Of a stretch of 64,000 nucleotides of DNA, positions 8,821 to 18,499 are shown one piece after another. This DNA comes from Arthrobacter cryoconiti (GTDB lineage: Bacteria; Actinomycetota; Actinomycetes; Actinomycetales; Micrococcaceae). Under the pieces are notes generated by a model, which worked only from the letters and a program-made list of their open reading frames with translations, had not been told where the DNA came from and did no database searches. The number at the start of each line of letters is the position of its first letter. The first letter of the stretch is position 1. The translations under genes and the position numbers were made by a program. The stretch spans positions 62,001 through 126,000 of the forward strand of contig NZ_JAJJBU010000006.1 in NCBI RefSeq assembly GCF_020905375.1, read 5' to 3'.

Positions 8821-9588
8821 GGCAACTCCTTCTGTGAACTTGATTTTGTCATCTGGACTAGGCAGTACCCATGTGCCCTCATGGTCGCTAAAGGACGAGC
8901 GCACATGAATGGGTAACCCAAAGCGACGAGCGTATTCCACGCACCGCAAGTGCAGGATCTTGGCGCCGGAAGCCGCCATTTCCAGCATTTCTTCACTGGA
9001 GATCTTGCTGATTTTTTGGGCAGTGGGCACCACACGGGGATCAGCTGTGTAAACGCCGTCCACATCGGTGTAGATCTCACACACGTCAGCATTCAAGGCA
9101 GCGGCAAGGGCCACGGCTGTGGTGTCGGAGCCGCCGCGGCCCATCGTGGTGATTTCGTGGGTGGTGCGGCTCATCCCCTGGAATCCGGCCACAATTGCAA
9201 CTTTGCCTTTATCAAGGCATGTCCGCACGCGGTGCGGGTCAACGTCGATGATCCGGGCTTTGCCATGTATGCCGTCGGTGATCATGCCAGCCTGGCTGCC
9301 GGTAAAGGACTGAGCTACACCGTCATGGGCGCTGATGGCCATTGCCAGTAGCGCCATGGAAATCCGCTCACCGGCCGTCATGAGCATGTCGAGTTCGCGA
9401 GCCGGAGGGTGCTTGGAAACCTGTGCCGCCAAATCCAGAAGTTCATCGGTGGTATCCCCCATGGCGGAGACCACGACGACCACTTCATGGCCAGCATTTT
9501 GGGTTTCGACCACGCGGCGGGCCACACGCAGGATACCCGCGGCGTCACTGACGGAGGATCCGCCATATTTTTGAACAATCAAGCTCAT
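8302..9588 (-). CDS. lysC/ask: Aspartate kinase (alpha and beta subunits)
   Basis: A 428-residue aspartokinase that phosphorylates aspartate at the head of lysine, threonine, methionine and diaminopimelate synthesis. KYGGSSV at residues 7-13 is the substrate and ATP-binding signature, [28 protein letters not shown] follows, and two ACT domains fill the C-terminus (from about residue 260) for feedback by lysine and threonine. As in Corynebacterium, the regulatory C-terminal half has its own internal start (separate entry), which would give an alpha2beta2 enzyme. The usual partner asd is not adjacent. Confidence 0.96.
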   Translation of the reverse strand: MSLIVQKYGGSSVSDAAGILRVARRVVETQNAGHEVVVVVSAMGDTTDELLDLAAQVSKHPPARELDMLMTAGERISMALLAMAISAHDGVAQSFTGSQAGMITDGIHGKARIIDVDPHRVRTCLDKGKVAIVAGFQGMSRTTHEITTMGRGGSDTTAVALAAALNADVCEIYTDVDGVYTADPRVVPTAQKISKISSEEMLEMAASGAKILHLRCVEYARRFGLPIHVRSSFSDHEGTWVLPSPDDKIKFTEGVALEQPIISGVAHDRSEAKVTVVGVPDIPGKAAMIFGIIAGAHTNIDMIVQNISTKGSGKTDISFTLPMVEGEDALAALRSQQSEVGFEDLIYDDKIGKLSLIGAGMRSNPGVSYRFFQALSDAGVNIDLISTSEIRISVVTRADLLDAAVRAVHQAFELDGDDEATIYGGTGR

Positions 9589-9788
9589 GAATGCACACTC
9601 ATCGGCTAACCTAACGCAACACAGGTAAATGACTCTCTAAAAGGTTCTGCTCTGCCGATCGCCACTGATCAGCGCACAAGCGCTCGTCTGTGGTGCGGCA
9701 CTCTTGGCGCGGATTGGCAGACAGGCCTAGTTTAGCGCGGTGGCCTTCCCAAGAGGGAATTAGAGCGTCTATATGTCGGACGAGAAAC

Positions 9789-10619
9789 TCACCGCAACCA
9801 CTTCGAGAGCATGTCATCGCTTCGTTCCCACAGCTCTTTAGCCAGCGCCGGATCCTTGCTCTGGCTGCTGGTACGTGCAGGTTTGCGTTTGGCGAAGTAG
9901 CCCCCAGATTCCCAGTCGAGTCCCGGTTGGCCAATAGCCAGCCACACCATGGTTTGAGCGCCCTGGGCCGGGGTTAGCATGTAGGAGCGCATCCCGCTTC
10001 CGTAGAGGAACCGCAAGTAACTTGCGGATCCTGCGGAGAAATTGGTGGCTACTCCGCCCGGGTGGAAAGCGGCAGTAGTCAGGCCCTGGCCGCTGAAGCG
10101 GCGGTGGAGTTCATGGGTGAAGAGGATATTCGCCAGTTTGGCGTTGCCGTAGGCCCCGTTGGCTGAGTATTTTTTCGTGGCATCAAGGTCGGTTATGTCC
10201 AGTTTGCCGAAGAGTTTATGGGCCACGCTAGACGTATTGATGACGCGGGCGTGACTGTCTATCAGCACGTCCGTCAGCAACCTCGTGAGCAGGAATGGGG
10301 CCAAATGGTTGACCTGAAACGTTTTCTCATGCCCGTTTATGGTGAGTTCTCTACGGCCCATAATTCCGCCCGCGTTGTTGGCTAGGACGTCTATGTGCGG
10401 ATATTTTTCCCGTAGGGCAGCGGCCAGTTCCTGCACGTCGTCGAGCCGTTCAAAGTCAGCCACGAAGAAATCAGCGTCTACATCCTCTGCAACAGCCCTG
10501 GTGCGTTTCGCGGATCTGCCGACGACGACAATCTTGTCTCCGGTTTGCGCGAGCGTCCGGGCAGCGGCCTCACCGATGCCACTGCTGGCTCCGGTGACAA
10601 TGATGATGCGTTGGTCCAC
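9789..10619 (-). CDS. Short-chain dehydrogenase/reductase
   Basis: A 276-residue classical/extended SDR close to the retinol dehydrogenase-like group. It has the cofactor motif TGASSGIG near residue 9, NNAGG near 80, the catalytic Ser in NTSSVAH and the YGNAK Tyr-Lys pair. VVGRS after the second strand suggests NADP(H). The start is GTG 10619 with AGAAGGA 5 bp upstream; the frame is open 16 codons further but without a better site. The substrate cannot be told. It lies alone between ask and ilvD. Confidence 0.85.
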   Translation of the reverse strand: MDQRIIIVTGASSGIGEAAARTLAQTGDKIVVVGRSAKRTRAVAEDVDADFFVADFERLDDVQELAAALREKYPHIDVLANNAGGIMGRRELTINGHEKTFQVNHLAPFLLTRLLTDVLIDSHARVINTSSVAHKLFGKLDITDLDATKKYSANGAYGNAKLANILFTHELHRRFSGQGLTTAAFHPGGVATNFSAGSASYLRFLYGSGMRSYMLTPAQGAQTMVWLAIGQPGLDWESGGYFAKRKPARTSSQSKDPALAKELWERSDDMLSKWLR

Positions 10620-10971
10620 TGCGGTTCCTTCTAGCTGGATAAAGTGTGTGTTCCCGGTCCCGGCCATACTACGTGCCAGATGGACGCTGCGGTCCTGCGC
10701 TCATGCCTGACGTGGCGCCTCCCTCACCCCCACCGAGGGTGGATGCAATTTCCATCACGTCACCGGTGAGCTCGACGCCGAAAACCCGAACGTCATCCAA
10801 GGCAACGGTGACGGCGTGCCAAACCGTCGACGTGGCATGAAATTTCACACGCCGCGGATAGCTTGGCACGCCGTCACCGCAGGCGGACAGCAAACCGAGT
10901 CAGCAAACCGAATCAGCGCGCCGATGGGCGTCACAAATGGTCCCAGATTCTGAGCCCTTACAGAGGTACGC
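10620..10971. other. Non-coding gap holding an imperfect hairpin
   Basis: This 352-bp gap lies between the SDR and ilvD genes. I see no convincing gene. Its main feature is the hairpin at 10806-10879. Confidence 0.5.
10806..10879. repeat. Long imperfect palindrome 3' of ilvD
   Basis: The outer arms are perfect over 17 bp: CGGTGACGGCGTGCCAA at 10806-10822 and its complement at 10863-10879. The inner part folds around GAAATTTC. Both the GGCGTGCCAA arm and the GAAATTTC centre recur in the 66-bp palindrome at 42499-42564. It sits about 90 bp beyond the ilvD stop and may end that transcript. Confidence 0.6.
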
Positions 10972-12861
10972 CTAGCGCGTTATAGGTACCGGCGCCTTCA
11001 TCAAAACGGTGCTGTAGGGTACCTTGCGGACCGCTCCCTTGTCCGCACTGGTTGCCATAGACGCATAGGCGCGCAACGCGGCGGAGACCACGCGCTGACG
11101 GTTGGCGGGCTGATAACCGATCGTCGCCTCAAGGTGTTCGCGGCGGGCGTCTAGGACGTCTGCCCCGACGGCTAGTTCCAGAGAACGGTTGGGGATGTCA
11201 ATTCGGATCAGGTCACCGTTTTCCACGAGGGCGATCATGCCGCCAGCCGCCGCTTCGGGCGAGACGTGGCCGATTGAAAGCCCCGAAGTGCCGCCGGAGA
11301 AACGTCCATCTGTAATAAGGGCGCACGCCTTACCTAGCTTGCGCCCCTTCAGATATGAAGTGGGGTAAAGCATTTCCTGCATACCGGGCCCACCCTTGGG
11401 ACCCTCGTAGCGGATAACGACGACGTCGCCCTCCTTGACGGTGCCGTCAAGAATTTTTTCCACGGCCTCATCCTGCGACTCGCACACCACAGCCGGTCCT
11501 TCAAACGTCCAAATCGATTCGTCAACGCCAGCGGTCTTTACTACAGCCCCGTCGAGGGCAATGTTCCCGCGCAGCACAGCCAATCCACCGTCTGTAGAGA
11601 AAGCGTTGGCAACATCGTGGATGCAGCCTTCAGCGGCATCGGTGTCCAAGGAAGTCCACTCGTTTGACTGCGAGAAAGCAGTCGAGGAGCGCACTCCACC
11701 GGGGGCAGCATGCCAAAGAGATTTGGCTTCTTCCGTAGTGTTTCCACTGCGTAGGTCCCAGTCCTCTAGCCAACCGTCGAGGTCCTTGGAATGTACCGAG
11801 TGGACGTTGCCATGCAGCAAACCGCCACGGTTTAGTTCGCCCAGTAGGGCTGGGATACCGCCGGCGCGGTGCACGTCTTCCATGTAGTACGTCTTACTGC
11901 CTGAAACATTTGGAGCCACCTTCGCGAGACAGGGAACTTGGCGGGAGCGGGCATCCATATGGGTGAGGTCGTAGTCGACCCCTGCCTCCTGGGCTGCCGC
12001 GAGTAGGTGCAAAATCGTGTTGGTGGAACCGCCCATGGCAATGTCCAACGCCATGGCGTTATCGAACGCCTCCGCTGTGGCGATCGAGCGCGGCAGCACG
12101 GAATCGTCGTCGTCCTCGTAATACCGTTTGGCCAGTTCGACGGCGGTGGCCCCGGCTTTTTCGTACAGGCCACGGCGCGCGGTGTGTGTAGCCAGAAGGG
12201 ATCCGTTGCCCGGCAAGGAGAGCCCGATAGCTTCCGTGAGGCAGTTCATGGAATTGGCAGTGAACATGCCAGAACAAGAACCGCAGGTGGGGCATGCGTT
12301 GGCTTCAATGAGGTCGATGTCGGCGTCAGAGACGGATGCGTCGACTGCGTCCGAGATGGCGTTGACAAGGTCAAGTGAACGTACCGAACCGTCGGTCAGA
12401 GTCACACGGCCGGCTTCCATGGGACCGCCCGAGACGAAGACGGTGGGGATATTCAAGCGCATCGCCGCCATGAGCATTCCTGGGGTAATTTTGTCGCAGT
12501 TGGAGATGCATACTAGGGCGTCGGCACAGTGGGCGTTGACCATGTACTCCACGGAATCGGCGATCAGATCGCGGGAGGGGAGGGAGTAGAGCATGCCGCC
12601 GTGGCCCATAGCGATCCCGTCATCAACGGCGATCGTGTTGAATTCGCGCGCAATTGCACCCGCGGCGTGGATGGCCTCAGAGACTATCCGACCCACGGGG
12701 GCAAGGTGGGTGTGGCCGGGCACGAACTCGGTGAACGAGTTGGCTACGGCAATGATGGGCTTGCCAATGTCAGACTTGGCGACGCCAGAGGCCATCATGA
12801 GTGCGCGGGCTCCGGCCATATTGCGGCCGTGGGTGACTGTTCGTGAGCGTAGTGAAGGCAT
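10972..12861 (-). CDS. ilvD: Dihydroxy-acid dehydratase
   Basis: A 629-residue iron-sulfur dehydratase that converts dihydroxy-isovalerate and dihydroxy-methylvalerate to the keto acids for valine, leucine and isoleucine; dihydroxy-isovalerate also feeds pantothenate. The cluster cysteines are in SNCDKITPG near residue 123 and [20 protein letters not shown] near 188-207. The length fits the long, E. coli-like class. It stands alone, without other ilv genes, and is divergent from an MmyB-type regulator gene. Confidence 0.96.
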   Translation of the reverse strand: MPSLRSRTVTHGRNMAGARALMMASGVAKSDIGKPIIAVANSFTEFVPGHTHLAPVGRIVSEAIHAAGAIAREFNTIAVDDGIAMGHGGMLYSLPSRDLIADSVEYMVNAHCADALVCISNCDKITPGMLMAAMRLNIPTVFVSGGPMEAGRVTLTDGSVRSLDLVNAISDAVDASVSDADIDLIEANACPTCGSCSGMFTANSMNCLTEAIGLSLPGNGSLLATHTARRGLYEKAGATAVELAKRYYEDDDDSVLPRSIATAEAFDNAMALDIAMGGSTNTILHLLAAAQEAGVDYDLTHMDARSRQVPCLAKVAPNVSGSKTYYMEDVHRAGGIPALLGELNRGGLLHGNVHSVHSKDLDGWLEDWDLRSGNTTEEAKSLWHAAPGGVRSSTAFSQSNEWTSLDTDAAEGCIHDVANAFSTDGGLAVLRGNIALDGAVVKTAGVDESIWTFEGPAVVCESQDEAVEKILDGTVKEGDVVVIRYEGPKGGPGMQEMLYPTSYLKGRKLGKACALITDGRFSGGTSGLSIGHVSPEAAAGGMIALVENGDLIRIDIPNRSLELAVGADVLDARREHLEATIGYQPANRQRVVSAALRAYASMATSADKGAVRKVPYSTVLMKAPVPITR

Positions 12862-12903
12862 GAAATCAGTTAACCATCACGAACACCGGCACGGAAGTCG
12901 GTG

Positions 12904-12919
12904 TCACTACTAGTAGTGA
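12904..12919. promoter_or_regulatory. Perfect 16-bp palindrome between ilvD and the regulator
   Basis: TCACTACT followed by AGTAGTGA lies 16 bp upstream of the regulator start at 12936. A weaker inverted pair (ACACCG/CGGTGT) lies just to its left. The position fits an operator for the divergent MmyB-type regulator, which would be autoregulated. Confidence 0.45.
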
Positions 12920-12935
12920 GAGTGATAGTTTTGAA

Positions 12936-13790
12936 ATGATGAATGAAGAACGACGGCGGGAACTGGGCCAGTTCCTGCGCGACCGTCGAAACAACCTGAT
13001 CCGAGCCGAACACGGACTGCCACCCGTGGGACGGAACCGCACGGTGGGGCTACGACGGGAAGAGGTCGCAGCTTTCGCCAACGTCAGCGTCACCTGGTAC
13101 ACGTGGTTGGAACAGGGGCGGGACATCAACGCATCGCGACAGGTGCTTGAATCCGTTGCTCGCGTCCTGCATTTGACGAACGCGGAGACCTCCTACCTGC
13201 TAGCCCTGGGAGGCTATTCACCCGTCCGAGCCGCTGAGGTAGCCGTGATCGAGGCGGCGCCGCCACACTTGCAAGGGCTACTGGACGCTCTCGGATTTCC
13301 AGCATTCGCAGTGGCTCCGGACTGGGGGATTGCAGGCTGGAATGATGCTTATGCTGGCCTCTATTCGCGAATTGCCGACGTCGAACCTGCTGAGCGGAAC
13401 CTGCTCTGGCTGATCTTCACTGACCCGCATCTTCGCGAGATGCTGCCCGATTGGGAGGAGACTTCGCGCCACTTTGTAGCCGAATTCCGCGCAGAGGCTG
13501 GGCCGCGGCTTGGGTCTGTGGCGCATACGGTGCTGGTCCAGCGGCTAATGGCGGCAAGCCCGGAGTTTGCGCAGATTTGGGCTGACCGCAAAGTAGAAGG
13601 GTTCGCATCCCGTCAGCGCGTGTTCGTGCACCCTGCAGTCGGCGAACTGGTGTTCGACCAGCTCCGTCTGGTGCCTTCGGACGTGCCGGAGCTGCATTTT
13701 GTGCTGTACGTCCCCACGCCTGGCACCCCTACATGGGAACGACTTGCCCGGATGGTCCGCGCCGATCGTGAAGATGGGCGTGGTCTGTAA
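12936..13790 (+). CDS. XRE-family regulator with MmyB-like ligand-binding domain
   Basis: A 284-residue protein. The N-terminal helix-turn-helix covers about residues 9-80, with LGQFLRDRRNNL and the typical TVGLRREEVAAFANVSVTWYTWLEQGRDIN. The rest is the MmyB-like PAS-type domain that binds a lipophilic ligand in characterised members, with WGIAGWNDAYAGLY and the QRVFVHPAVGELVFDQLRL block near the end. Actinobacterial genomes hold many such regulators, often beside an SDR or flavin enzyme they control. Here the divergent gene is ilvD, though other targets are possible. It converges on recR. Confidence 0.85.
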   Translation: MMNEERRRELGQFLRDRRNNLIRAEHGLPPVGRNRTVGLRREEVAAFANVSVTWYTWLEQGRDINASRQVLESVARVLHLTNAETSYLLALGGYSPVRAAEVAVIEAAPPHLQGLLDALGFPAFAVAPDWGIAGWNDAYAGLYSRIADVEPAERNLLWLIFTDPHLREMLPDWEETSRHFVAEFRAEAGPRLGSVAHTVLVQRLMAASPEFAQIWADRKVEGFASRQRVFVHPAVGELVFDQLRLVPSDVPELHFVLYVPTPGTPTWERLARMVRADREDGRGL

Positions 13791-13803
13791 CTAGGCATTC
13801 ACT

Positions 13804-14403
13804 TTAGGCCAGAGCGTTTCGCCGTCCCTCAAAGGCCCGTCCAAGTGTGACCTCGTCCGCGTATTCCAAGTCGCCGCCGACCGGCAGCCCGGAGGCCAAG
13901 CGGGTTACCGCAATACCAAGGCTGGCCAACATGCGCGAGAGGTATGTAGCTGTGGCCTCGCCCTCCAAGTTGGGATCAGTGGCGATGATGATTTCGGTGA
14001 TCTGGTTGTCGTTGAGTCGTGTCAGCAGTTCCCGGATGCGCAATTGCTCGGGCCCGATCCCCGCGATGGGATTGATGGAGCCGCCCAAAACGTGATATCT
14101 GCCGTGGAAGGCGCGGGTTCGTTCCACCGCCATGACGTCTTTTGACTCCTCCACCACGCAGATCACAGTCTGATCCCGGCGTGGGTCGCGGCAGATGTTG
14201 CAGAGTTCTTCTTCGGTAACATTGCCGCATACCGTGCAAAACTTTACGCGTTCCTTCACGGTGACAATCGCACGCACCAGCCGTTGCATGTCCTCGGTAT
14301 CTGCCTCCAAAATGTGGAATGCCAGCCGCTGGGCTGACTTGGGACCAATGCCTGGTAGGCGCCCCAGCTCGTCGATGAGCTCCTGAACTGCTCCTTCGTA
14401 CAC
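13804..14403 (-). CDS. recR: Recombination protein RecR
   Basis: A 199-residue RecR, which loads RecA in the RecFOR pathway of gap repair. It has the N-terminal helix-hairpin-helix [17 protein letters not shown] near residues 14-30, a four-cysteine zinc motif (CTVCGN...CNICRD) at about 56-72, and the Toprim domain with VVEESKDV and [15 protein letters not shown]. It lies downstream of dnaX, the usual actinobacterial order, with 56 bp between. No ybaB/ebfC gene lies between them. Confidence 0.96.
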   Translation of the reverse strand: MYEGAVQELIDELGRLPGIGPKSAQRLAFHILEADTEDMQRLVRAIVTVKERVKFCTVCGNVTEEELCNICRDPRRDQTVICVVEESKDVMAVERTRAFHGRYHVLGGSINPIAGIGPEQLRIRELLTRLNDNQITEIIIATDPNLEGEATATYLSRMLASLGIAVTRLASGLPVGGDLEYADEVTLGRAFEGRRNALA

Positions 14404-14459
14404 GTTTCCTCTTGTTCTTTTGGTTCTAAGCTTGGTAGCTAAAAGCTAGTTGAATTGTC

Positions 14460-17324
14460 CTAGCGTGTGGTGTTCAGCGGACGTTCCTCGATCAACACTC
14501 CGCCTAAGATACGTTCGACGGCGCCCTGCCCGGCCACGCCAGACTCCTCAAGAGTGACGTCGTCCGGGCTGGGAACATCCTCCACATAAGGTGCGTCGGG
14601 GCCGCCACTTGCAGCTTGTGCCCTACTGGCCTTTGCCTCGGCACTGTTGGAAAGTTGCTGGTACCGGCTCAGTTTTTCGCCACCGGCAGGCGCGACGAAT
14701 ATTTCTGGGGGGACAGCTGCCGGCAGCGTTTGAGCACTGGTGCTTCTTGCTGTTGGCGCAGGTGCTGGCCTTTCGGGTGCTGGCCTTTCGGGTGCTGGCG
14801 CGGCGGTGGGTGCCCCCTCGGACGGCGTTGGCGTCTCCGGCGCACCGTCACTTGTTTGCTGTGCCGGAAGCGCTGTAGCTGCTTGCGACCAATCAGGTGC
14901 GGATCCCGGTGCTCCCCAGCCGGGATCTGCCACGTGAGTGCGGGAAGCCGCACCCAAGGAGACTCCCCAATCTACAGACGTGTCAGCTGGGGTGACTTGG
15001 TCTGTAGCTTGCTGCGCCTGGGCGGCCAAAAGTTCGCTGCGGCGTGGCGCCGCGGAAGGTTGCGGGATGGCAGCGGCGGTTTTCGCTGACGCGGGTGGAA
15101 GGTCCCAACCCGTGGTCCAAGCTGAGATGGAGGACACCTTGGGACGATCCGGCACCTGTGTAAGCGCAGGCGCGGGGGTTGCCTCGGGCGCCCAATTATC
15201 CTCCGCAGGCTCATGATCCCACTCCGGCTCCTGCGGGATCGGGCCGTCCCAGCCGTCCGAGGCAGGGGCAGCAGCAGGAACGGGACTGGACCCGGCTGCA
15301 CTGGAAAGACCAGCAGATCCGGTCACTCCAGCCTTGGCAGTTTCTTCAATGATGAAACTAGCTGGCCGGTCACCGCTTGGCCGGGGTGAGTCAGCGGGTA
15401 CTTTTGGGTTTGGCTCAGCGCTCGTTTCACGGGAAGGACCGTCACCCGTGGTTGGGTCTATCTGGCAACTAATACCCAGCGTGGTGTGGATGGCCTGACG
15501 CAAGTTCTCGGAGTGACCGCTACCTTCAAATGTTTGAATGAGTGCCGTGGTGGGCAGGGCAACACGCAATGTTTCGCCGTCGAAGGCACGGGGAACAACA
15601 TTCTGGTTTACCAAGGCCCACGAAGCCTTGCGGATGTTACCCAAATTAGAGAGAATCTCAGGCCAGGCTCGGCGGATGACTTCAATGCCGGACGTCCCCA
15701 CAGCCGCCGGGGCATCAGCGGGAGTCTGGGTAGCTGGGGCGGGTGCTGTAGCTGGAGCCGGGGTGGACTCCTTTTCAGCGTGGGTTGGAGCCGCTGAAGT
15801 GGGGGCCGGGGCAGACTCCGCTTTCGTGCCGGAAGAAGTGGCAGCGGCCGGTGCGGACTGGACTGGCGGTGCCTCAGAACTGTCCTGAGCGGAAAGATCA
15901 TCCCATGTTGGGGCGTCCGCCTCAGTTGAGGTTGCTGACGCCGGGGCGCGGCGGCTAGCGACCTGGGCTCCGGCGTCAGCCTTGGCCTTGGCAAGCTGAG
16001 CACGAACCGCAGCCAGCCCCCCTCCGGATGCGTGGGAGGCGTCGCCAGGGGAAAGGTCGGGGCCAGGAGAAACGTTGGATGGGGAAATTGATGAGGCCGC
16101 CTGCGGGAGAGCGCTCAGCGTTTCTGCGGCTTCTCCAGCCTGGGCCGGTGCCCCACCATAATTGAGGCGGCGTTCCATGGCATCTAGTCTGGCGGTCATG
16201 CCACGGACAGAGGCATCAGCGCCGGGTAGTAGTAGGCGCGCGCCCAACAATTCCAAGTGCAGCCGCGGAGAAGACGCTCCTGTCATCTCGTTGAAAGCAG
16301 CATTGGTGACGTCAGCGGCCCGGGAGAGTTCGGCGGCGCCAAGCTGTGCGGCCTGCGTCTGCATGCGCGCAATGAGTTCCTCTGGAGTGCCTCGCAGGAT
16401 CGCATGCGCATTCTCTGGCATGGCCTGAACAATGATGAGATCCCGGAATCTCTCCAGTAAGTCCTCAACAAAGCGCCGGGGGTCGTGGCCGGTCTGGATG
16501 ACTCGGTCCACCGACTTGAAGACCGTAGCGGAATCGCTGGCTGCCAAAGCCTCAACGACGTCGTCCAGTAGCGAAGCGTGGGTGTAACCGAGGAGGTCGA
16601 CGGCCAATTCGTAGTCTAGGCCCGCGGTCCCGGCGCCAGCCATGAGTTGATCCAGCACTGAGAGGGAGTCGCGAACCGATCCGCCTCCGGCGCGGATCAC
16701 GAGGGATAGCACGCCGGGAGCGACGGGAACGTTTTCTGCCTCGCACAGCATGCTCAGGTACTTCATGAGGGGCTCGGGCGGCACCAGACGGAAAGGGTAG
16801 TGGTGCGTACGCGAACGGATGGTGCCAATGACCTTGTCCGGCTCGGTTGTGGCGAAAATGAACTTAATGTGTTCCGGGGGCTCTTCAACAATTTTCAGGA
16901 GTGCGTTGAAGCCGGCTGAGGTCACCATATGGGCCTCATCGATGATGAAGATTTTGTAGCGGTCTCGGATGGGGGCAAAAGTGGCGCGTTCGCGAAGATC
17001 GCGGGCGTCATCCACGCCGCCATGGCTGGCCGCGTCAATTTCAATAACGTCCAGAGAGCCGGAGCCGCCGCGAGCTAACTCAACGCAACTCGCGCACGTG
17101 CCACACGGATGAGACGTAGGACCCTGCGCGCAATTCAAACACCGGGCCAGGATGCGAGCCGATGTGGTCTTGCCGCAGCCTCGGGGCCCGGAAAACAGGT
17201 ACGCGTGGTTGACCCGGTCTTTATCGAGCGCGGCCATTAGGGGAGCTGTGACATGCTCTTGGCCGATCACGTCCGCAAAAGAATCGGGACGGTACCGGCG
17301 GTAAAGGGCTGTTGGTGCGCTCAC
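14460..17324 (-). CDS. dnaX: DNA polymerase III subunits gamma/tau
   Basis: A 954-residue clamp-loader ATPase. Walker A is GPRGCGKT at 46-53, the zinc-binding cysteines are C65, C74, C77 and C80, and the DEAH box is in IFIIDEAHMVT. From about residue 370 on, the protein is a long Ala/Pro-rich, low-complexity tail, typical of actinobacterial tau. It includes PERPAPERPAP repeats near residues 850-865. The start is GTG 17324 (SAPTALYRRYRPDSF), because the frame further upstream runs into the SRP RNA gene. No clear slippery heptamer for gamma was found by eye. Confidence 0.95.
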   Translation of the reverse strand: MSAPTALYRRYRPDSFADVIGQEHVTAPLMAALDKDRVNHAYLFSGPRGCGKTTSARILARCLNCAQGPTSHPCGTCASCVELARGGSGSLDVIEIDAASHGGVDDARDLRERATFAPIRDRYKIFIIDEAHMVTSAGFNALLKIVEEPPEHIKFIFATTEPDKVIGTIRSRTHHYPFRLVPPEPLMKYLSMLCEAENVPVAPGVLSLVIRAGGGSVRDSLSVLDQLMAGAGTAGLDYELAVDLLGYTHASLLDDVVEALAASDSATVFKSVDRVIQTGHDPRRFVEDLLERFRDLIIVQAMPENAHAILRGTPEELIARMQTQAAQLGAAELSRAADVTNAAFNEMTGASSPRLHLELLGARLLLPGADASVRGMTARLDAMERRLNYGGAPAQAGEAAETLSALPQAASSISPSNVSPGPDLSPGDASHASGGGLAAVRAQLAKAKADAGAQVASRRAPASATSTEADAPTWDDLSAQDSSEAPPVQSAPAAATSSGTKAESAPAPTSAAPTHAEKESTPAPATAPAPATQTPADAPAAVGTSGIEVIRRAWPEILSNLGNIRKASWALVNQNVVPRAFDGETLRVALPTTALIQTFEGSGHSENLRQAIHTTLGISCQIDPTTGDGPSRETSAEPNPKVPADSPRPSGDRPASFIIEETAKAGVTGSAGLSSAAGSSPVPAAAPASDGWDGPIPQEPEWDHEPAEDNWAPEATPAPALTQVPDRPKVSSISAWTTGWDLPPASAKTAAAIPQPSAAPRRSELLAAQAQQATDQVTPADTSVDWGVSLGAASRTHVADPGWGAPGSAPDWSQAATALPAQQTSDGAPETPTPSEGAPTAAPAPERPAPERPAPAPTARSTSAQTLPAAVPPEIFVAPAGGEKLSRYQQLSNSAEAKASRAQAASGGPDAPYVEDVPSPDDVTLEESGVAGQGAVERILGGVLIEERPLNTTR

Positions 17325-17413
17325 AGGTTGAACCCTATCTAATCTGCCTGAAAAAATACCGGGGCTGCCGCAGACCGTGCAAATCTGGGGATAACTTCGG
17401 GGCAAAAATAAAG

Positions 17414-17510
17414 ACCCCCCATGCACCCGCCAGAGCCCGCTTACCCTTGCTACCTTCCGGTCCTGGGGGAGTTCACAGGGTGACGCCGCATGAGGGGCCG
17501 TCCAACAGCC
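17414..17510 (-). ncRNA. ffs: Signal recognition particle RNA, small bacterial (4.5S) type
   Basis: The minus strand carries the conserved SRP domain IV core: ACTCCCCCAGG, GGAAGGTAGCAAGGGTAAGC and GGGCTCTGGCGGGTGCATGG, in that order. It closely resembles the actinobacterial ffs sequence. The RNA binds Ffh and targets membrane proteins. Ends are approximate: the 3' end is followed by a short G-run and TCTTTATTTTTG, which probably ends transcription. The gene sits directly upstream of dnaX, a common actinobacterial order. Confidence 0.93.
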
Positions 17511-17533
17511 TACCCGAAGGGGCGGGCGGGATG

Positions 17534-17562
17534 AAATTAGCTTCGAGGATCAACCATTTCAA
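17534..17562 (-). promoter_or_regulatory. Likely sigma70-type promoter of the SRP RNA gene
   Basis: On the minus strand TTGAAA (17562-17557) and TAATTT (17539-17534) are separated by 17 bp, about 25 bp upstream of the RNA. The spacing and position fit a housekeeping promoter. Confidence 0.5.
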
Positions 17563-17710
17563 TTGACAGGCAACGGTGGTACGTTCGCCACAGAGAGGCG
17601 CCCTGTCTATGGCAACAGTTGTTTGCGTATGCAGGAAGCGAAGTTCACGGACAAAAGTGCTCCGGGCGGAGCCTCCAGCTGCCTGAGGCCACGAGGAGCT
17701 GACGGACGCC

Positions 17711-17923
17711 ATGATTTACGGAATTTTTCAATGGGCATTTTTGACCCTTGCTTTTGTGTGCGGCATCAGCGCACTTTTACGCCTCGAGGTATTTTCGACA
17801 AACACCAGCCAACGTGCGCATCGTCATTCGGAACAGCAATTTTTGTTGTGGATACTGACAACGGTATTTTTGCTCGGTGGGTTTGTGGCCGCCGTGTTGG
17901 CAGTGAACCACGGCGTGCGATAA
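17711..17923 (+). CDS. Small two-helix membrane protein
   Basis: A 70-residue protein with two hydrophobic segments at about residues 3-23 and 44-64 around a short polar loop (STNTSQRAHRHSEQQ). Both ends look as if they face the same side. No domain is recognised. A GAGGAG motif lies about 14 bp upstream, rather far. It is divergent from the SRP RNA gene. Small membrane proteins of this kind are common in actinobacteria and mostly unstudied. Confidence 0.5.
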   Translation: MIYGIFQWAFLTLAFVCGISALLRLEVFSTNTSQRAHRHSEQQFLLWILTTVFLLGGFVAAVLAVNHGVR

Positions 17924-18295
17924 ACGCCGGCGTCCTCATTTGCTGTGATTATTTGCGCGGAACAATAGATTTCTTTAAATGCGATCACGACAAAGATGAA
18001 GTAATTATGGTGCGGAATATCATAATCACATGACAATGTTGTAAAGTTTGTAAAGTACACCGATTTTGGCAAGGAGCGCCACTATCGCGTGTCTCGGAGC
18101 GAGATCGCATCTTTGCATCTCCGCACCGCATGGTCTGCATTTTTGATGGACCGTCAGTAGGAATAAGGGTAGTAGGGCTTGAACGGAGTCTTACTACCCT
18201 TATTTTCTCTTCTATTGTCTGGGGTCTGCGTGCGATTCGTAACTTCGGCACTTCTTCAGGTACTCTTGAACCTGCCGTGTTCACCACGGCAAGCT
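17924..18295. other. 372-bp non-coding gap before tRNA-Ser
   Basis: An AT-richer stretch than its surroundings, with no credible gene. It contains the hairpin at 18162-18204 (next entry). Confidence 0.5.
18162..18204 (+). terminator. Hairpin with T-rich tail upstream of tRNA-Ser
   Basis: Perfect 13-bp arms, AATAAGGGTAGTA at 18162-18174 and its complement at 18192-18204, with a 17-nt loop, followed by TTCTCTTCT. On the plus strand this could end leftward-originating transcripts before the tRNA. The AT-rich arms and long loop make it an unusual terminator, so a binding site or small RNA is possible. Confidence 0.4.
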
Positions 18296-18383
18296 GGAGG
18301 ATTCGCCTAGCGGCCTATGGCGCACGCCTGGAACGCGTGTTGGGTTAACGCCCTCGGGGGTTCAAATCCCCCATCCTCCGCCA
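18296..18383 (+). tRNA. tRNA-Ser (anticodon GGA), CCA encoded
   Basis: An 88-nt class II tRNA. The acceptor stem GGAGGAT pairs with ATCCTCC, followed by discriminator G and an encoded CCA. The anticodon loop CCTGGAACG contains GGA, reading UCC and UCU serine codons. A long variable arm is followed by the T arm GGGGGTTCAAATCCCCC. All stems are intact. Confidence 0.97.
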
Positions 18384-18393
18384 GCTACAAAGT

Positions 18394-18428
18394 ATCCCCT
18401 GGAAGCCTTGTGTTTCCGGGGGATTTTT
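18394..18428 (+). terminator. Intrinsic terminator of tRNA-Ser
   Basis: ATCCCCTGGAA pairs with TTCCGGGGGAT (one bulge), followed by TTTT, 10 bp after the tRNA 3' end. Confidence 0.8.
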
Positions 18429-18499
18429 GCTGCCCTTGACAACCCTGGGTATGCCTGAGACTGTCGGGACGTGTCGCGTGCTGGCGATAGGATCAGGGT

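Noticed and set aside
14735-14830. Repeats in dnaX as a mobile or satellite element
   Set aside because: They encode PERPAPERPAP in the disordered tau tail and are ordinary low-complexity coding repeats.
17325-17426. A longer N-terminus for DnaX
   Set aside because: It would run into the SRP RNA gene, and DnaX family members begin at the ALYRRYRP block just after GTG 17324.
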